Positions 35,491 through 48,500 of a DNA stretch of 64,000 bases are shown here, piece by piece (within the stretch, counting starts at the first letter, position 1; each line of letters opens with the position of its first letter). A program made the translations under genes and the position numbers. The DNA is from Monocercomonoides exilis. Its lineage: Eukaryota; Preaxostyla; Oxymonadida; Polymastigidae. The notes beneath the pieces were generated by a model. It searched no databases. It saw nothing but the letters and a program-made list of their open reading frames with translations, and had not been told where the DNA came from. Location: contig LSRY02000030.1 in the NCBI GenBank assembly GCA_001643675.2, forward strand, positions 978,501-1,042,500. The letters run 5' to 3'.

Positions 35491-36480
35491 ATTTTGTGAA
35501 TTCCTCATGTTGGTGAAATCACATATTTCAGGATAGAAAAATACAAATTCTGCGCTTTCTCTTTGTCATTAAATGAACGATTCATCAATGAATATATTCT
35601 ATCTTTCAAGATCAAATTTAGTTCAGACATTCAAAAAAAGACAATCATTAACTTCAATTGCAAAAAAATATTTTGGAAAAGAAATTTTCAAAAAAAATTA
35701 ATCAATAAGTATCCGCACTAATTCAACAACACAGAAAAGCATAATTTTTCATAATCATTTGGGATAAATAATATTGTTTGGTATTTGAATGTTCCGGAAT
35801 AAACCCTATTTCCAGTATATTATTGTTGAATGGAGGATTTCGATAAACATAAAAAAAAAATTTTTTTTTATCGGAAAAAAGTTGTTAACAAAAAAAAAAT
35901 TTTTTTTTATGAAAAAGCAGTTTCGATTATTATCAAGTTCGGTAACAATCACAAATAAAATCTTTAATAATGGATTGTGACAAAAACTGAGCTTTTTTAT
36001 ATTGCAGTTAAATTTTCATTTGAATTAAAAATTCATCTTCAAAGAAAAGAAAACTTTGAAGATTCTTTACACAGAAAAATGATGTGATTTCATAAATAAT
36101 CACTTGCATGCTGATTAAAGTTAGAGAAAAAAAATTTTAGCTGCAAATCTTGAGAAATTCAAAAGACTTTTTTGAAGAATTTCAGAACTTCAATTAACAT
36201 GAAAAAACATGCTTTCTATCATTTGTAAAGTCCGAACAAAATTAAATATAAAAATTAATCAACAATTTTCTTTCATAAATATTTGTTTCGTGATGTTTTT
36301 GAAAAGAAGTTTTAAAAATTGATTTTGAATATCAAAAAACATTTGTTTCAAACAATCAATTTCCAAAAATACCCATAGAAAAATATGATTATTATACAAG
36401 ATATTAATCAAATAAACAACGGTTTGCGTTGATATTTGCTCAGAAGCAAATAATTCTTAAAATAAGTTATTTTTGATTTA
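35491..36480. other. AT-rich intergenic DNA
   Basis: No gene seen. Around 35849-35912 two A(9-10)T(9-10) palindromic blocks lie in tandem, separated by ATCGGAAAAAAGTTGTTAAC. Confidence 0.4.
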
Positions 36481-36515
36481 TTATTCAAAGCTTTTGAAAA
36501 AATTTCAGAGAAGTC

Positions 36516-37720
36516 ATGAAGGAATTAAAGGAAATTCGCGAAGCTCTGATTCAGATACTTTTAAATCTTCTACAATTAAATTGTGTCTTCCTCACTGACC
36601 ATTCCTTATTTCTTCTTCCTTTTCTTCCTCGATTTTCCTCATTTTTCATCTTTTTCTTTTGGCATCGCATTCTATTGCTTCAACGACTCCAAGGATCTCA
36701 CATTCTCTGTGTTATCTGCTCTCCTCTGTTTCTTCTCCTTCCTTTTCTTTGTCAACTCAGTTGAGATTCCTGACAGAGCTCCTTCTGGCTTTTCAGTCGA
36801 GAAAGAAGCTAGCCAGCTTGCAGTGTACCCACTCCTCTTCAGAAGAGCGCTTCTTTTCTTTCTCTTTCAGTGTTTCTTGCCTTTCACAAGAGCTGAGTCA
36901 GCTATGGTGCTATCATTAGTAGCAGGGTGTCTTATCGGCTGCATTGATTGTTTCGCCTTAATCAACGCCTTCTTCTGTTTTCTTTAAATAATGTAATACA
37001 AACCAAATCAATTGTTTCGTCACTGTATCTGTTGAAAAGGTTGATTGTTCGTGCTTTTTTGTGGGAAAGGATGTCTTTCTCCAGCTCTTCGGTATCCACG
37101 CCTAAAACAAATAATCACCCTTTCCCCTCGACTTCATCAAGCCTTCATTCACCACAAACACCTCTAGTCAAGGCTCCAAATCCTCCCGTTCCAGCTTTTT
37201 CTTCGATCCAGATCTCCTTACTTCATCATCATCATCATCTTTTTTCACTTATTCTTTGCTTTTCCTTGATTTTGTTGTGGCAGACTCCAACATCTTCAAA
37301 CGAATCATGTGCTTTTCTTGTACATTCCACGATTTAAAACACTAGTGCAATTTTTCGTACCAATAAACTTTTTATTCCAGTTACTGACAGCTGTCGCTCG
37401 CTTTCAGTTAAGTTCCTGCCACACATCACGCCCTTCTCTCTTCCCTCCTTCTTCTCGCATTTCTCACTTTCCAACTGTTCCTTCCCCTCTTTTTCTCTCT
37501 TTCAGCTTTTTCAATTGCTTTGCCAGCACAAAATGCCTCAAATGCACCGCTCACTGCTTTTAAAACTATTTCTGTGTTGCCACTCCAGATGCTTCTTCTC
37601 CTCTTCCTCCAAACTCGCCATCACCGACAATCCACTGAATGAACATCTCATTGTTGAGCAACCTCCGCATTCCTGCAGACAGTTTAAAATTGAATTGTTA
37701 AAAGAAAATGGAAAAAAATA
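36516..37720 (+). other. Coding-like region, unresolved (possible broken membrane protein)
   Basis: This stretch is more GC- and pyrimidine-rich than its surroundings and holds overlapping open frames. One, 36583-36987, would encode hydrophobic segments (LTFSVLSALLCFFSFLFFV, MVLSLVAGCLIGCIDCF). The next, 37069-37337, is Ser/Pro-rich and then hydrophobic. The frames cannot be joined by convincing splice sites, and no family is recognised. Either a multi-exon membrane protein or a relic of one. Confidence 0.25.
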
Positions 37721-38480
37721 ATTCTTATTAGAAAAAAATAAGACAAAGGAAAAAAACCTTAAATAAGGCAATGTCCTTTTCGCTGTTCCAATTCAATATT
37801 TTCCTCCTTTTTCTTCTTTTGCCAAATATTCGTCTGATAGAAATATTTTGAAAAAACACTTCTGCAATCAAAACTCATGAGCGTTGATTGATAAATCAAA
37901 CAAGTTCAAAGGTTCTTCTTCTCTTGCCTAAGCTTTGCCATTAATCGAAGCATATCCCAGAATTGAAAACATGCTCCGTGACTGTATTTCTCCGTTCCAA
38001 ATATTTGAAATTGGATCTTCAAAAAAATACTTTTTGATTATCAACCCATCTGCCAGCCCTTTCTTTCTGTCCAATCCTTCCTTCTTCCCTCTTCCCCTGC
38101 CAGAACAGTCGAAACAAAAAAACAAGTACAGCATTTCCATTTAACTGCCCTCCAAAAAGGCGAGTATAAATTCAACCATTTCATGATGCAAATGAAGTCT
38201 GTTGCCTTTCTCATCCCCATCCTCATACTCACACTCATATTCAGATTCAGAGAGAATCTCCTTTGTTCTTCTCATTCCGCTGTTTCTGCTCAATTCTCTG
38301 CCTCTCAATCACCGAGCAGCAAGGCGTGTGCCTCAAGTGAAAAGATAAGATAAACAAAAAATTCATCCGCATCTTTCCAAGCATCGCAAAAAGAGCAGGA
38401 GATAAAAGATACCAAAAAATAAAAAATAATCAATTGTTGATAGAATATCAAGAACAACAAACTTTGAATTTCCTGTCTTG
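37721..38480. other. Intergenic DNA with a signal-peptide-like fragment
   Basis: Mostly broken frames. On the plus strand near 38190 there is MKSVAFLIPILILTLIF, like a signal peptide, but it runs into a stop within about 60 codons. No gene supported. Confidence 0.3.
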
Positions 38481-39530
38481 CCTCAGACTTCAACATTTGG
38501 GAAACAGCTGATCCCAACTCTGGCTGTGCTGCTGCGAGAAGGCAAAAAATATATCAATAGAAGAAGAAGAAGATGAATGCGATTGCAAAGCATTCTCCAG
38601 GTCCTGATGAAGTTGAAGCAGATCAAAACAAAATGACAACGCCCCTGCTCCTTCCTGTTCAATATGCCCCTAATACAAATGATGAGAAAACAGCATTGCC
38701 TTTTGTTTCGCCATGCAATTCTATCTAAAAATTCAGTCAGACAAATGACTGAGCCAGAACCCAAAGACATCCTTCATATTCTGTGTTGAGGAAAAATGAG
38801 TTGTCTTCTTCGATGGTCAATAAAAACTTCATAAAGCATCAGCCTTTTCTTCGAATTGCAGAAAAGAAGTAGATGATATTTTATGTTGTAATATCGAGCT
38901 CCATTCTGATTGTTTTGCAATATTTCCATTGAATTGTTGCCTTTTTTGTGATAAATATCCTTCCCTCGATATTGCCAGCCACTTTCCTTGCCAAAAAAGC
39001 TTCTCCTTTGCCGTATGCTCCCGAATTCTATATAATTTTGTGTAGATTTTGTTCTTCACAGAATTCCATCCATAAATCTTCATTTTTTTATATGACAGCT
39101 GAATATGTTTTCACTCTTGCAACAAAAAAAAATTATGAAAATCATGTGTCTTGCGTAACTTCATTTGTTTCCCAATGGCTATATAATAATCAGCTCCATT
39201 CTCATTGTGTTGCTTTCCAAAGCGGAGATTGGTCATTTCAACAATAATTCGTATTCCCAGGCTTTGAAAAGGATACAGATGGAAATATCTTCACAATATA
39301 TAGAACAATATAAATTACATACATTATGTCTTTTTGTGTTGTTGATGAAATTGTTGCATTCCCCTTGGCCATCCAATCTCCAATAATCATCAGACAGGAT
39401 TCCAAAAATATTGCATCTCCACCATTGTCTGTTATCTCCACATGAAATAAAATTTCTAGTTCTACAGGTAATGTTCACTCACGGATTTCTCATTCTGTGA
39501 ATGGAATATTCCAGTTTAAAGAAAATGATT
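38481..39530 (-). pseudogene. Probable relic of a beta-helix surface gene
   Basis: Short minus-strand pieces in different frames look like beta-helix rungs: EITDNGGDAIFLESCL and AKGNATISSTTQKD near 39430-39330, ENGADYYIA near 39200, and IELHGETKGNAVFSSF near 38715. Stops and frame changes lie between all of them. Assignment rests on motif style only and is weak. Confidence 0.3.
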
Positions 39531-39672
39531 CGATCATTGCAACCATAACAACAAACAGAAAAGATTAAGAATTTTTTTTCTTAGAAATTACAAGTCGAAA
39601 ATGTCTACGCTTGATGGAACGGTTTGAATGCATATTTTTCTATGATCTTTATGAGTTTTTTATTTTTCATCT

Positions 39673-41189
39673 ATGCCTTCTATCCAAATATATGCTTATT
39701 CGATAATAATGGCAAAATGGTGTTGCGTTCATGTTCAATTTTTTGATAAAAAAATATGTGCGCAGGAGACGAAAAACATAAAAAAGTTCACAGGTATGTA
39801 TTCGTTGTTATATTTGAATTCTCATTTATTTCTATTATTTATTTCTATTTTTTATTAAAGAATTGTTTTGCGGACTGGAGCATTGCACGAAAATTGATCA
39901 AAAACAAAAAATCATTGAAATAAACGAAATAATTGATGAAATGAATGTGGAAGAATTTGATTCTGTTTTTACAGGAGAATTATTCAACATAATGCACAAA
40001 ATAATTGAAGAAAAGAAAATTTCAATTGAAAATGCACTTGTACTATTAAAGCATGTGGGATATTGCAAAGTTTTAAAAAATATATGGAGCTTATTCTTTG
40101 AAGAATCTTCATTAAACGAAAGATTGGAGGAATTGATTATTGAAGAAGAAAAGAAGAAAGAAGAAAAAAGAAACGAAAAGCTACTGATTGATCTTTGCGA
40201 ATGCTATATTTCACTTAATTATCTCCTCTTGCCTGAAATTGTTTCAATTTGTGTTCCCTGTCTTCTGAAAGTTGCAATGAGGAAAGAGGAAAACGAGGAG
40301 ATTCAGAAAGAAGTGGAAATGGCTTTATTGGCATTAAGTTGCATTGATGAATTTGAGGTTTGAACTATAATGTTTCCTTTTTGATATTTTCCTTTTTGAT
40401 ATTATTGTAATTTTTCTTATTCCTTATAAGTTTTACGGGCAAGAACTGCATTTGAACGAAATCAAAGAAATCATCAAATATCATCAAGAGCATCGCAACC
40501 TCACTCATCTTTCCTATCTGTCTGCTTGGAGGCTTTTGGTTAACCGACTTTGGGTTGACAATTGTTTGGAAGAAGTGATTGTGAACGAGCTGCATTTTGG
40601 AAGAGAGGCGGCAGGAGAAATCGAAGATCTGTCAAAGTGTGTGGATTGGAGGAGAAAAGAAGAAAATGAAAAGAGAAGAAAAGAATCGAAAGAAGAACTT
40701 CTTTTGAAAAAATGGCTTGATGAAGTTGGTATTTGCGCGTCCGAATGCAAATTGTGGAATGAAGGATTTGCTGGGCTTATCGGCATCATTGCTCAGGTGC
40801 ATCGAGCAGCAAAGGATAATCACAGAGAAATTAGTGAGAAATGCATTTTTATAATTGTATTGTCTGTCGAAAAAAGAGCTGTGAAATTAGATGATTTATT
40901 GAAAAGAGGAGCAGTTAATGCTATTTTGGAGGAGATTTAGCGACCAACGTTGAATGATGAAATGGTACGTGAAATCTCGAACATTTTTTATTTGATCTCA
41001 ATGCAATTGAAGGAAAAAGCGGATGATGAAATGGAAGAAGAGGAACAAAAAGCATTGAAAAGGAAAGTATTTGATAAGGTGGAAGAAGATGGTTGCGAAA
41101 ATGTCATCATTAGCTTTTGTGGAATGCTTCCTTTTGTATGCATAAATAATTTTGACTTACTGTCGAATATTTGTAGTCATATTTTGTAA
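39673..41189 (+). pseudogene. Oxymonad-type family protein with an in-frame TAG (paralog 1)
   Basis: Three exons inferred: 39673-39793, 39861-40357 and 40431-41189 (TAA), with donors GTATGT and GTTTGA; all frames join. The product would be about 458 residues, acidic and helical, with LLIDLCECYI, ICVPCLLKVAM, KEVEMALLAL, ELHLNEIKEIIKYHQEHRNL, CVDWRRKEE and FAGLIGIIAQVHRAAKDN. It is a clear paralog of 61895-63345, sharing both intron positions. I recall this family as a large set of unnamed Monocercomonoides proteins; function unknown. A TAG at 40938-40940 interrupts ILEEI-RPTLNDEM, where I recall glutamine. That could be a recent nonsense change, read-through, or a truncated product. Start uncertain. 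Confidence 0.65.
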
Positions 41190-41803
41190 ATATTTGAAGA
41201 AATATATAGCATTTTGTAATTCCATATTTTCAATTTTCTCTTTTTTAATCATAACGCAAAACGGTACAAAAATTAATTTTCATTAATACGTTTAAGAGTG
41301 TGTTTTAAATCCCTCTTCATCAAAATAAAGTGAAACAACAACAACAAAAAAAAAAAAAGAAAGAAAGAAAAGAAAAAAAGAAAAAAAGAAAAAAAGAAAA
41401 AATGCTGTTTCAAAAAATATCATAAAGGTGAAAAAAGAATATTAATTATTATTATTATTAATATTTTCGAAACTTTGCAAATTCAAATATTTCTTGTGAA
41501 TTCAAAATAAAAATAAGAAACATATGTCACACTTTGAATCTTCTCTTCTTTTGTTTTAATTTAGAAAACACAAAGCAGCATCAAATAACTAAACATCGAT
41601 ATTTCTTCTCCTTCATTTCAAGAATATTCGAATCGGTTATCATTTCTTCATATTTATTTATTTTTTTCCAAAAATTGCTTCAAAGTCATTCTTTTCCTCC
41701 AAGAAGATTCATCAAAATCGTTCGTTAAAAAATTAATTAAGAATAATTAAAATGAAAATTAGTTTTTGCTTCTGAAAATTTTGAAAAAGTGAAGTGTGTC
41801 CTT
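41190..41803. other. Intergenic DNA with purine microsatellite
   Basis: Contains an A/AAAG-rich tract at 41344-41402 and an ATT repeat near 41443-41460. Lies tail-to-tail between two genes; no gene seen. Confidence 0.5.
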
Positions 41804-43143
41804 TTATTGACCATGAGGTGTTGAAGTGTCTATAAATGTTTGGTGTAATGGAAGAGGAGTGTTGGAAGTGACGTGAGTTGGCTGAAGTGAAGAAGGCGTG
41901 ACAATTCTATTTTCATCAATATTATCTCCTTTATCAGAGAAAACGAATTCTTTGTAATCTTTCTCACGTTCGTTGCTAAACTGAACCACTTGTTTATCGT
42001 TGAGCTCTTTATTTTCAAAATCAATCGATTTATTTTTATCTTCCACTTGTGAAAATTCCTTTTTTGATGATTGAGATGCTTTTCCAAAACTACGAGAAGA
42101 AAGTTGTGATGCAGTTTGTTCCAACAGATGTGACAACTGTTTTATTGTTGTGTCCTGCTTTAATATTGCTTTTCTAAAATTCTCATTTTCTCTTTCTCTT
42201 CTTTCGACCTCTTGCTCCTTTTCTTTCCTCTCTTTTTTTAAATCAAATCTTATCTTTTTCATTTCAGTTTGATGTTTTGCTCTTCGTTCTTCTCTCTTTC
42301 TTTTTCTTTCTTCAATCATTTTTAATTCTTCTTCTTCCAATTTCTTCTCCATTTCTTTCAATTTGTCATTTTGAATTTTGAACTCTTCTTCTTTCTTTTC
42401 AATTTCTTTCGACTTTTTCTCTTCCAATGAAATTTTCTCACTCAGAATTTGAATTTCTTCTTCATCAGCTTTTTGCATCGCCGCAAGTTCTTCATTTATG
42501 GCATCACACTCTTCTTGTAGCGCCTGATATTTTTCTTCTCTTTCTTTTTGGAGTTGCTTTTCTTGGATTTTTTGCTCAATTAATTGACTATCAATCGATT
42601 CTTGTTGAAGTGAATTTGAATTATCATCTTTTTTATGTTCATCATATCGAACATTAGCTTCCCCCTTTGTATTTGCATTGGAAAGAATAATTTCTTCAGT
42701 GCTACATCTTGACATTGGAGTGTTAATAGGCTTCTCTTTAAAATAAAAATTAGTCCTATCCTCAAGAGCCGGACTAACTGTCATTTCTGAAGGTTGAAGA
42801 GGGGGAGTAATCGAAGTTTGCGAATATTGAATAAGAGATTCTATTTCATCTGAAGTTCTTGGCTCTTCAGAATCTTCATCAAGAGAGATTCGAGGAGTCT
42901 CCAATTGCTTCACAGATTTTTCATCTTGCTCAACAACTTTTTGAATCGACTATATTTCAACGGCAAATAATTTTTAAGAAGTTTATAAAAAAAGCAAATA
43001 ATTTGTCATACTGATAAGCTTCTGGTCAGAGATCCCATTGATTGATGCGGAGTGAAAAACACAACGATTTTTGAGGAACTCTTTTTCTTTCGTGCAGGAG
43101 TTGTATTCACTCTTAAAAGTGAAGGAGTTCCGTTGGACTGCAT
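41804..43143 (-). CDS. Coiled-coil protein of unknown function
   Basis: Two exons: 43143-43012 (starting MQSNGTPSLLRVNTTPARKK) and 42949-41804 (TAA), joined through a 62-nt intron with donor GTATGA and acceptor ATATAG; about 425 residues. The N-terminus is basic with TPARKKKSSSKIVVFF. The middle (about residues 170-310) is a long Glu/Lys/Gln coiled coil, for example EEEFKIQNDKLKEMEKKLEEE. The C-terminus is Ser/Thr/Pro-rich. No catalytic motif. It resembles cytoskeletal or centrosomal scaffold proteins in composition only. It sits 260 bp downstream of the neighbouring minus-strand gene. Confidence 0.75.
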
Positions 43144-43402
43144 CTCTGTTATTTTTCGTCAAACAAAATAATGCGTTTAAATTTCTAAAAATGAAATTAT
43201 TTTGGGAAATGATCAATCAAAAATTGAGAAACGAAACATTCACTTTTTAATAAATACTTAGAACTACACTAAATATAACAGAAATGATTATTAAAAAATG
43301 AAATTATTTCTAAAACAAAACGTAATTTCTTTCAAATGAAACAAATTGAAATTAAAAAAATTTAGTTGATTGCTGGTTAAAATTTTTCACAGATATAAAA
43401 TG

Positions 43403-45552
43403 CTAAACTGGAAGAGAGGGTGGTGGATAAAGACAACCAGCAACTTTTGATCTTAAATGGAAAGGCGGAGGAGCAAAGCTCTTTCGCTTTGACTCATTCT
43501 TTTGATGCATAAGTGAGTAACTGTTAGTGCTTTTTGCTTCTTTTTCCTCATCTTTTGTTGTCAAAGGCTGTTCAATATTCTGAGCAGGTGCTTCTCGAGA
43601 AGCTGGGTCTTTGGTCAATTTGGCATTGACAAGATGAGAAGACGGCTGCAGGTGGCGTGAATAAGAAGACGACGAAGCAGTGTGTGAATGCGTTGACTGA
43701 ACGGAGTATGAATCAGATTGAGGAAGAGCAACTGACAATCGAATTGTCTTTTGCGGAGAAATCTGACTGTCTGCTGAGCCAATTGCTGATCTCGAACGGT
43801 TCATCGAAGCTTTGTTTGCATCCACATAGCGTTTCCCATTCGTTCCATATTTCTGTTGCATCTCATTCTTCTGCTCTTTCTCCTCATTTTGTATCGAACT
43901 CCGCAAGCTGCTTCGGGCTGTTAGCGATTTTGAGGCAAAAAGAGAAGAATAAAAAGCAGACGGATCAGCCTCTGGCTGTTCAGATGGCAAAGGAACAGCT
44001 TCTTCTTCTTCTTCTTCTTCTTCTTCTTGACCTTCTTCCTCTTCAATATATTTGGATTTTGAATGAGAGAAAGAACGAAAACGAGATGGATTTGGAGAAG
44101 AAAGAGATGACATTCGCTTTCTTTCAGTTCTTTTTCTGAAGTCAACTGAAGCAGAAGAAGAAGATGATGATGATGACATTTTCGAATTAACATCTGTGCG
44201 AAGTCTTCGAGAAGGCGTAAAGGTTGGAGAATGCGAAGACGGAGGAGGCGAAACAGATTTTTGTGGAGATTTCATTCTCCGATCAGATGTTAATGGCTCT
44301 TTTGATGCCGTTCGAGCAGATTTGCGCTGCTCAAAACGAATGATAGACGAAGACGACGACGACAACGAAGAAGACGATGATGATGAAATGCCTTCACGTT
44401 GAGGTGTTCCAGACACATTTGTCTTGCTTGCTCTGATAAAACGCGATTTCCTGAGTGTTTCTTTTCTTTCCAGTGGCGTTTCAATTCCATTTCTTGAGGT
44501 AATTTCAGGTGATGTTGTTGGCCTTCCATTCTTCCTGTTTCTTTCTGTCGAAGTTGCACTTCGAATTCTTCTTCTTCTTCCGTCTTCAGATCGAATTGAA
44601 CGAGAAGAAGCAGAACTCATCTTCGCTTTCTTGTTTTCATTCATTTCCCTTTCCATCGCTTCCTCTTCTTCTTTTTCTTCTTTTTCTTCTTTTTCTTCTT
44701 TTTCTTCGTCTTCCATCAGCTTCAAAAGCGATTTTGGTATCTTTTGAGAGACATTTGATGGAATTGAAGTCTTCTTCTCTGTTTTGCCAGACTCCAACGC
44801 TGTTGATAGCTGAAATATTATTTATTCAAAAATAAATAAATTAAAAAAAAATAATTTTGAATTAGAATTCTCTCAAAATCAATCAAAAGAAGAGTGTTTA
44901 TCACTCACAATATCTCCACAAATATCAAAAAAATAGCATTTCATTCATCTGATTTCATACTCTTTTCTTCAAAACACTCAAATTCGGATTCGAGTTAATC
45001 GTCGGCTTGAACGTGCATTCGGACTCTTTCGCTTTTTCCATTGTTTCCAGTTCTCTTTGCCTCCACTCTTCTTTCTGCTGCAGCCAATCCTGATTCTTCG
45101 CATAGACATAATCCTTCGAAGGAACAGCAGGCTTTTTCGTGTTTGTTGTTTTTGGCGATTTTTGAGAGAATGATTGAGGTGGATTGGAAAGAGTGACGAA
45201 TTGATAGCGAGAAGATGAGAGAGGAGAAAGAAGAGAAGAAGAAGTTGTTTGAGAAAGAAGAGCTGACTGCAAAGATTTGGATGTGCCCGAAAAGGAGTGT
45301 GAGAGCGAAGACGATGAAGCAGCTAGTTCATCTTTAGCTGCTTCTGATGAGGATTGAATTGGAGAATATGAAAGTGTCTGAGAACGAGAAAGAATGCGAT
45401 TAGGTGAATGAGTCTCAATTATTTGTGAGCGACGAGAAAGAAGCGAATGATTTGGAGAAGAAGGTGAAAGGGCTGAAGAGACGATTGTGCAAAAATGTCT
45501 GTTGCTTCTGCTTCTTCTGCTCTGACGATCAAAATCAGGAGAAGAATGAGAA

Positions 45553-45585
<33 letters not shown>

Positions 45586-48500
45586 AGCAAAGGCGAGTCA
45601 GAAGGAGAAGGAGTATCAGAAGGAGATGTTCTGATCGGAGAAGATGTGGGCGAAGGAGGTTTGTTTGGAGGAGAAGCTGGTTTTGGCAGAAATGATGGCA
45701 TGTCTTCATTAGCATCGTCTGGAATATCATTGAATGAATTCTTGGATTTTGTCTTGTTTCTGTCTGAAAGAGAAGAACGACGAGAAGAAGAAGATGATGA
45801 AGAGGAAGGTCTGGAAGCTGATGAAACACTCGAACGCTGCTTTGAATGAACATTAGATCGAATCACAGAATGTGAAGAGGGCTGCAAATTTGTGTTGTTT
45901 TTCTTCTGTTTTTGAGGTGTTTTCTGAGCTCTTTCATTTCTCTTGTCTTCAATTGGATCTTCGTCATTCCATTTGCCTCTGACCGAGCTGACAACAGACG
46001 AAGAACGCGACAATGAGCGAAGAGAAGTTGGAGTTGAAGATTCAAAATCAGAAGGAGAAGGAGAAGGGGAAGAGGAATGAGGAGAATGAGAAGAAAATGA
46101 AGAAGAACGAGTAGAACGATAAGAAGAAGAAGAAGATGATGATGATGATGATGAAATGGAAGAACGCAATCTTGGTGCTTCAGAAAAAGATGAGCTTGAA
46201 TTGCTTCTTTTGTGGCGAGCAGAAGCAGAACGAGACGAACTGAGACGATTTGGCGTTTGTGTGAAAGAAAGAGAAGAAGGTGTCTCTTTTCTTGATGTGG
46301 CAGAAGAGAATGAAGAAGAAGAATGAGAACGAGTATTGTGACGTGGAGTGGGTGCTTTGTATTGTGGAATAGTCGAATGTCTGTTTTTCTGAGAAGAAGA
46401 AGAAGAAGAAGAAGAAGAAAGTGAAGTGCGTGTGTTAGTTGTTGGAAGAGGTGCTTTGTTTTGCTTTTTGGAAAATGAAGATGGAAATGAAGAAGAAGAA
46501 GAAGAAGAAGAAGAAGAAGAAGAAGAAGAAGAAGAAGAAGAAGAAGAAGAAGAAGAAGGGCGATTTATCAATTTTGTGTGTTTTTGTAGAGAATTTCGAG
46601 GAGAAGAGGCAGGGGAAGAAGTTGTTTCATCAGAAATAAATGAATTTGAAGAAGGAGAAGAAACATGTGATTGGCGAGAAGACAATGGACTGTTCAAAGA
46701 ACGAGCAGGAGAAGGGCTGAAAGAGGAGCGTGTGCGAAGTGGAGGCGATGATGGACTGTTTTGATAGGAATTTGAAAGTGAAGGAGAATGAGAAGGAGAA
46801 GAGGAAGAGGAACGAAAAGGAGAAGAAGAAGGAGAAGTAATTCGACGTGATTGGCGTGCGGATGAAGGTGATTTCTGAGTTCGTGTAGAAGATATGGGAG
46901 AAAAACGAGAGTTTTCCTGAGAGGAAATATCATCAGAAGAGCGACGATATTTGACAAATGACTCGGAGAGGGCATATTGCTGAGTGGCTCTCTGAAAGAA
47001 GAAAGAAGAAAGAAAGAAAGAAATAAATAAATAAATAAAGAGAAAGGAAAGAAAATATGCATTTTTTAAAAAAAGGATAGAAAATAATGTTTGTTGAAAG
47101 AAATAGGCGAAACAATCCAAGTTAAAAAAAAAAAAAAAAAAAAAAAAGCAGAAATGAAGCATTCACATACAACCCATCTTTCCTCGTCTTCGTCTCCGCT
47201 TTCATAATCATATGCATCATCAATTCCTCTTCCTGCTCTGGCTGATTGCACTCTTTCATGTCTAAATCTGCCTCCATACTCAGCTTCTGTATTTCTTTCG
47301 CTATCTGATTCGTTTCTCGATGTCCTTTGAGATAATACAAACTGCTCATAAAGACGTTCTCCGGCTGTCTGATGCTTTCCTGTTGGAGAAAACGATCGAA
47401 TTGTCGATCGGAATTGCCTTTGCCGCTCGTCTTCTTGTTCTTTTCGCTGCCGCTCAATTTCAGCATTTGCTATCTCTTGTGACTTTAACAATCTGTCTTC
47501 GACTGGCTCGGCCTTTTTAAATAAAAACAATTATTTGTTCAAGTATAAAATTGTCAGAAAAATTGGTAATGGATACATGCAAATGCCCATAAATTATTAA
47601 CACTTAAATGACAATAGCCACACCTTTCTATTTTTCAAATAACGATCAGTTTTGGCAGCTAACCGAGGTGTAAATGTGCATTCTTCCTCTTCTTGCTTCA
47701 AAAGTTCCTTCTCTCTCGCTTCTAACTTTCTTTTTCCAATTCTTCCATATTCAATCAGATCATCAAAGTTTCTGTCCAAATCCCAGGAGCGAGAATTTAT
47801 TTGAGGTGTGTATGTCAATTCCTTCAGCTCCTTTTCTTCCATTTCTTCTTGAATTCGTCTCCTCTCTTCTTCCCTTTTTTGGAGAAAAAGAGCCATCCTT
47901 TCTTCAAGAGATCCTCTATTATATGCCATCTCTATTGATTTTTTGTTAAATTCTGGTTGCTTCACAGATTCTTCTTCTTCTGCATCTTGTTTCAATCTCT
48001 TTCTTTCTAATTCTGCTTGCTTCATTGAGTGAAGTTTATAAAGAATTTCATATGCTGGTTCATCTCGTTTTATTCGTTTTGAGTGGGTATTTATTGCAGG
48101 TGAAAACGTTGGCTCTTCATCTGCTTCCTTTGAGTTCTTTGGAGATGAAGCTAATCGATAAAAAGGCGGTGGCGATGTTGAAAGACGGGCTGGAGAATGC
48201 GTCTGCGGAGCTCTGTGAGGCCTAATCGGAGATTTTGGTTGAAGTTGCGTTTTTTCAGGAGATAAATTTGAAGATACAGAAATATGAATAAGTTTTACTG
48301 ATTGCTTGCTTTCGTTGCCTATAAAGTAAAATCAGAGTTTAAAATTATAATGTTGATATAAAATAATGATTTTACGTATTTCTTTTCCGAAAAAATTACG
48401 TATAATTATTTCTAAATTAAATTATAAATGAATACAATTTAAATATTTGATATTTCAAATTTGTTGCCTTTCATATTCATTTCAACATACAGCTCTCCAT
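43403..48500 (-). CDS. Large Ser-rich protein with repeated TF-x-P motifs, five exons
   Basis: Exons inferred: 48500-48491 (10 nt, ATG GAG AGC T), 48318-47624, 47512-47171, 46991-44961 and 44809-43403 (TAG). Every junction keeps frame, giving about 1494 residues. Donors are GTATGT, GTGTGG, GTATGT and GTATGA. Motifs EEPTFSPAINT, LTYTPQINSRS, EECTFTPRLA and SECTFKPTINS recur, each a short C/T-T-F-x-P element in a charged coiled-coil setting. I associate these with flagellar or microtubule-related proteins of protists, but cannot prove it here. Exon 4 is dominated by poly-Ser (TCN) and an Arg/Ser-rich region; exon 5 has an Glu/Lys run. Alternatively the gene ends at TGA 44957-44955 and a second gene starts at ATG 44944 with a 12-codon exon. 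Confidence 0.7.

Noticed and set aside
44909-44944. A separate gene starting with MKCYFFDICGDI only 10 bp after the preceding stop
   Set aside because: Not excluded, but an in-frame intron from 44960 (GTATGA) to 44810 joins both parts into one protein without needing a 10-bp intergenic gap. The single-gene model is preferred.
44955-47520. Plus-strand Glu/Lys-only open frames opposite the poly-Ser exon
   Set aside because: They are the complement of TCN serine codons (GAA/AGA repeats), with no domain or start context.
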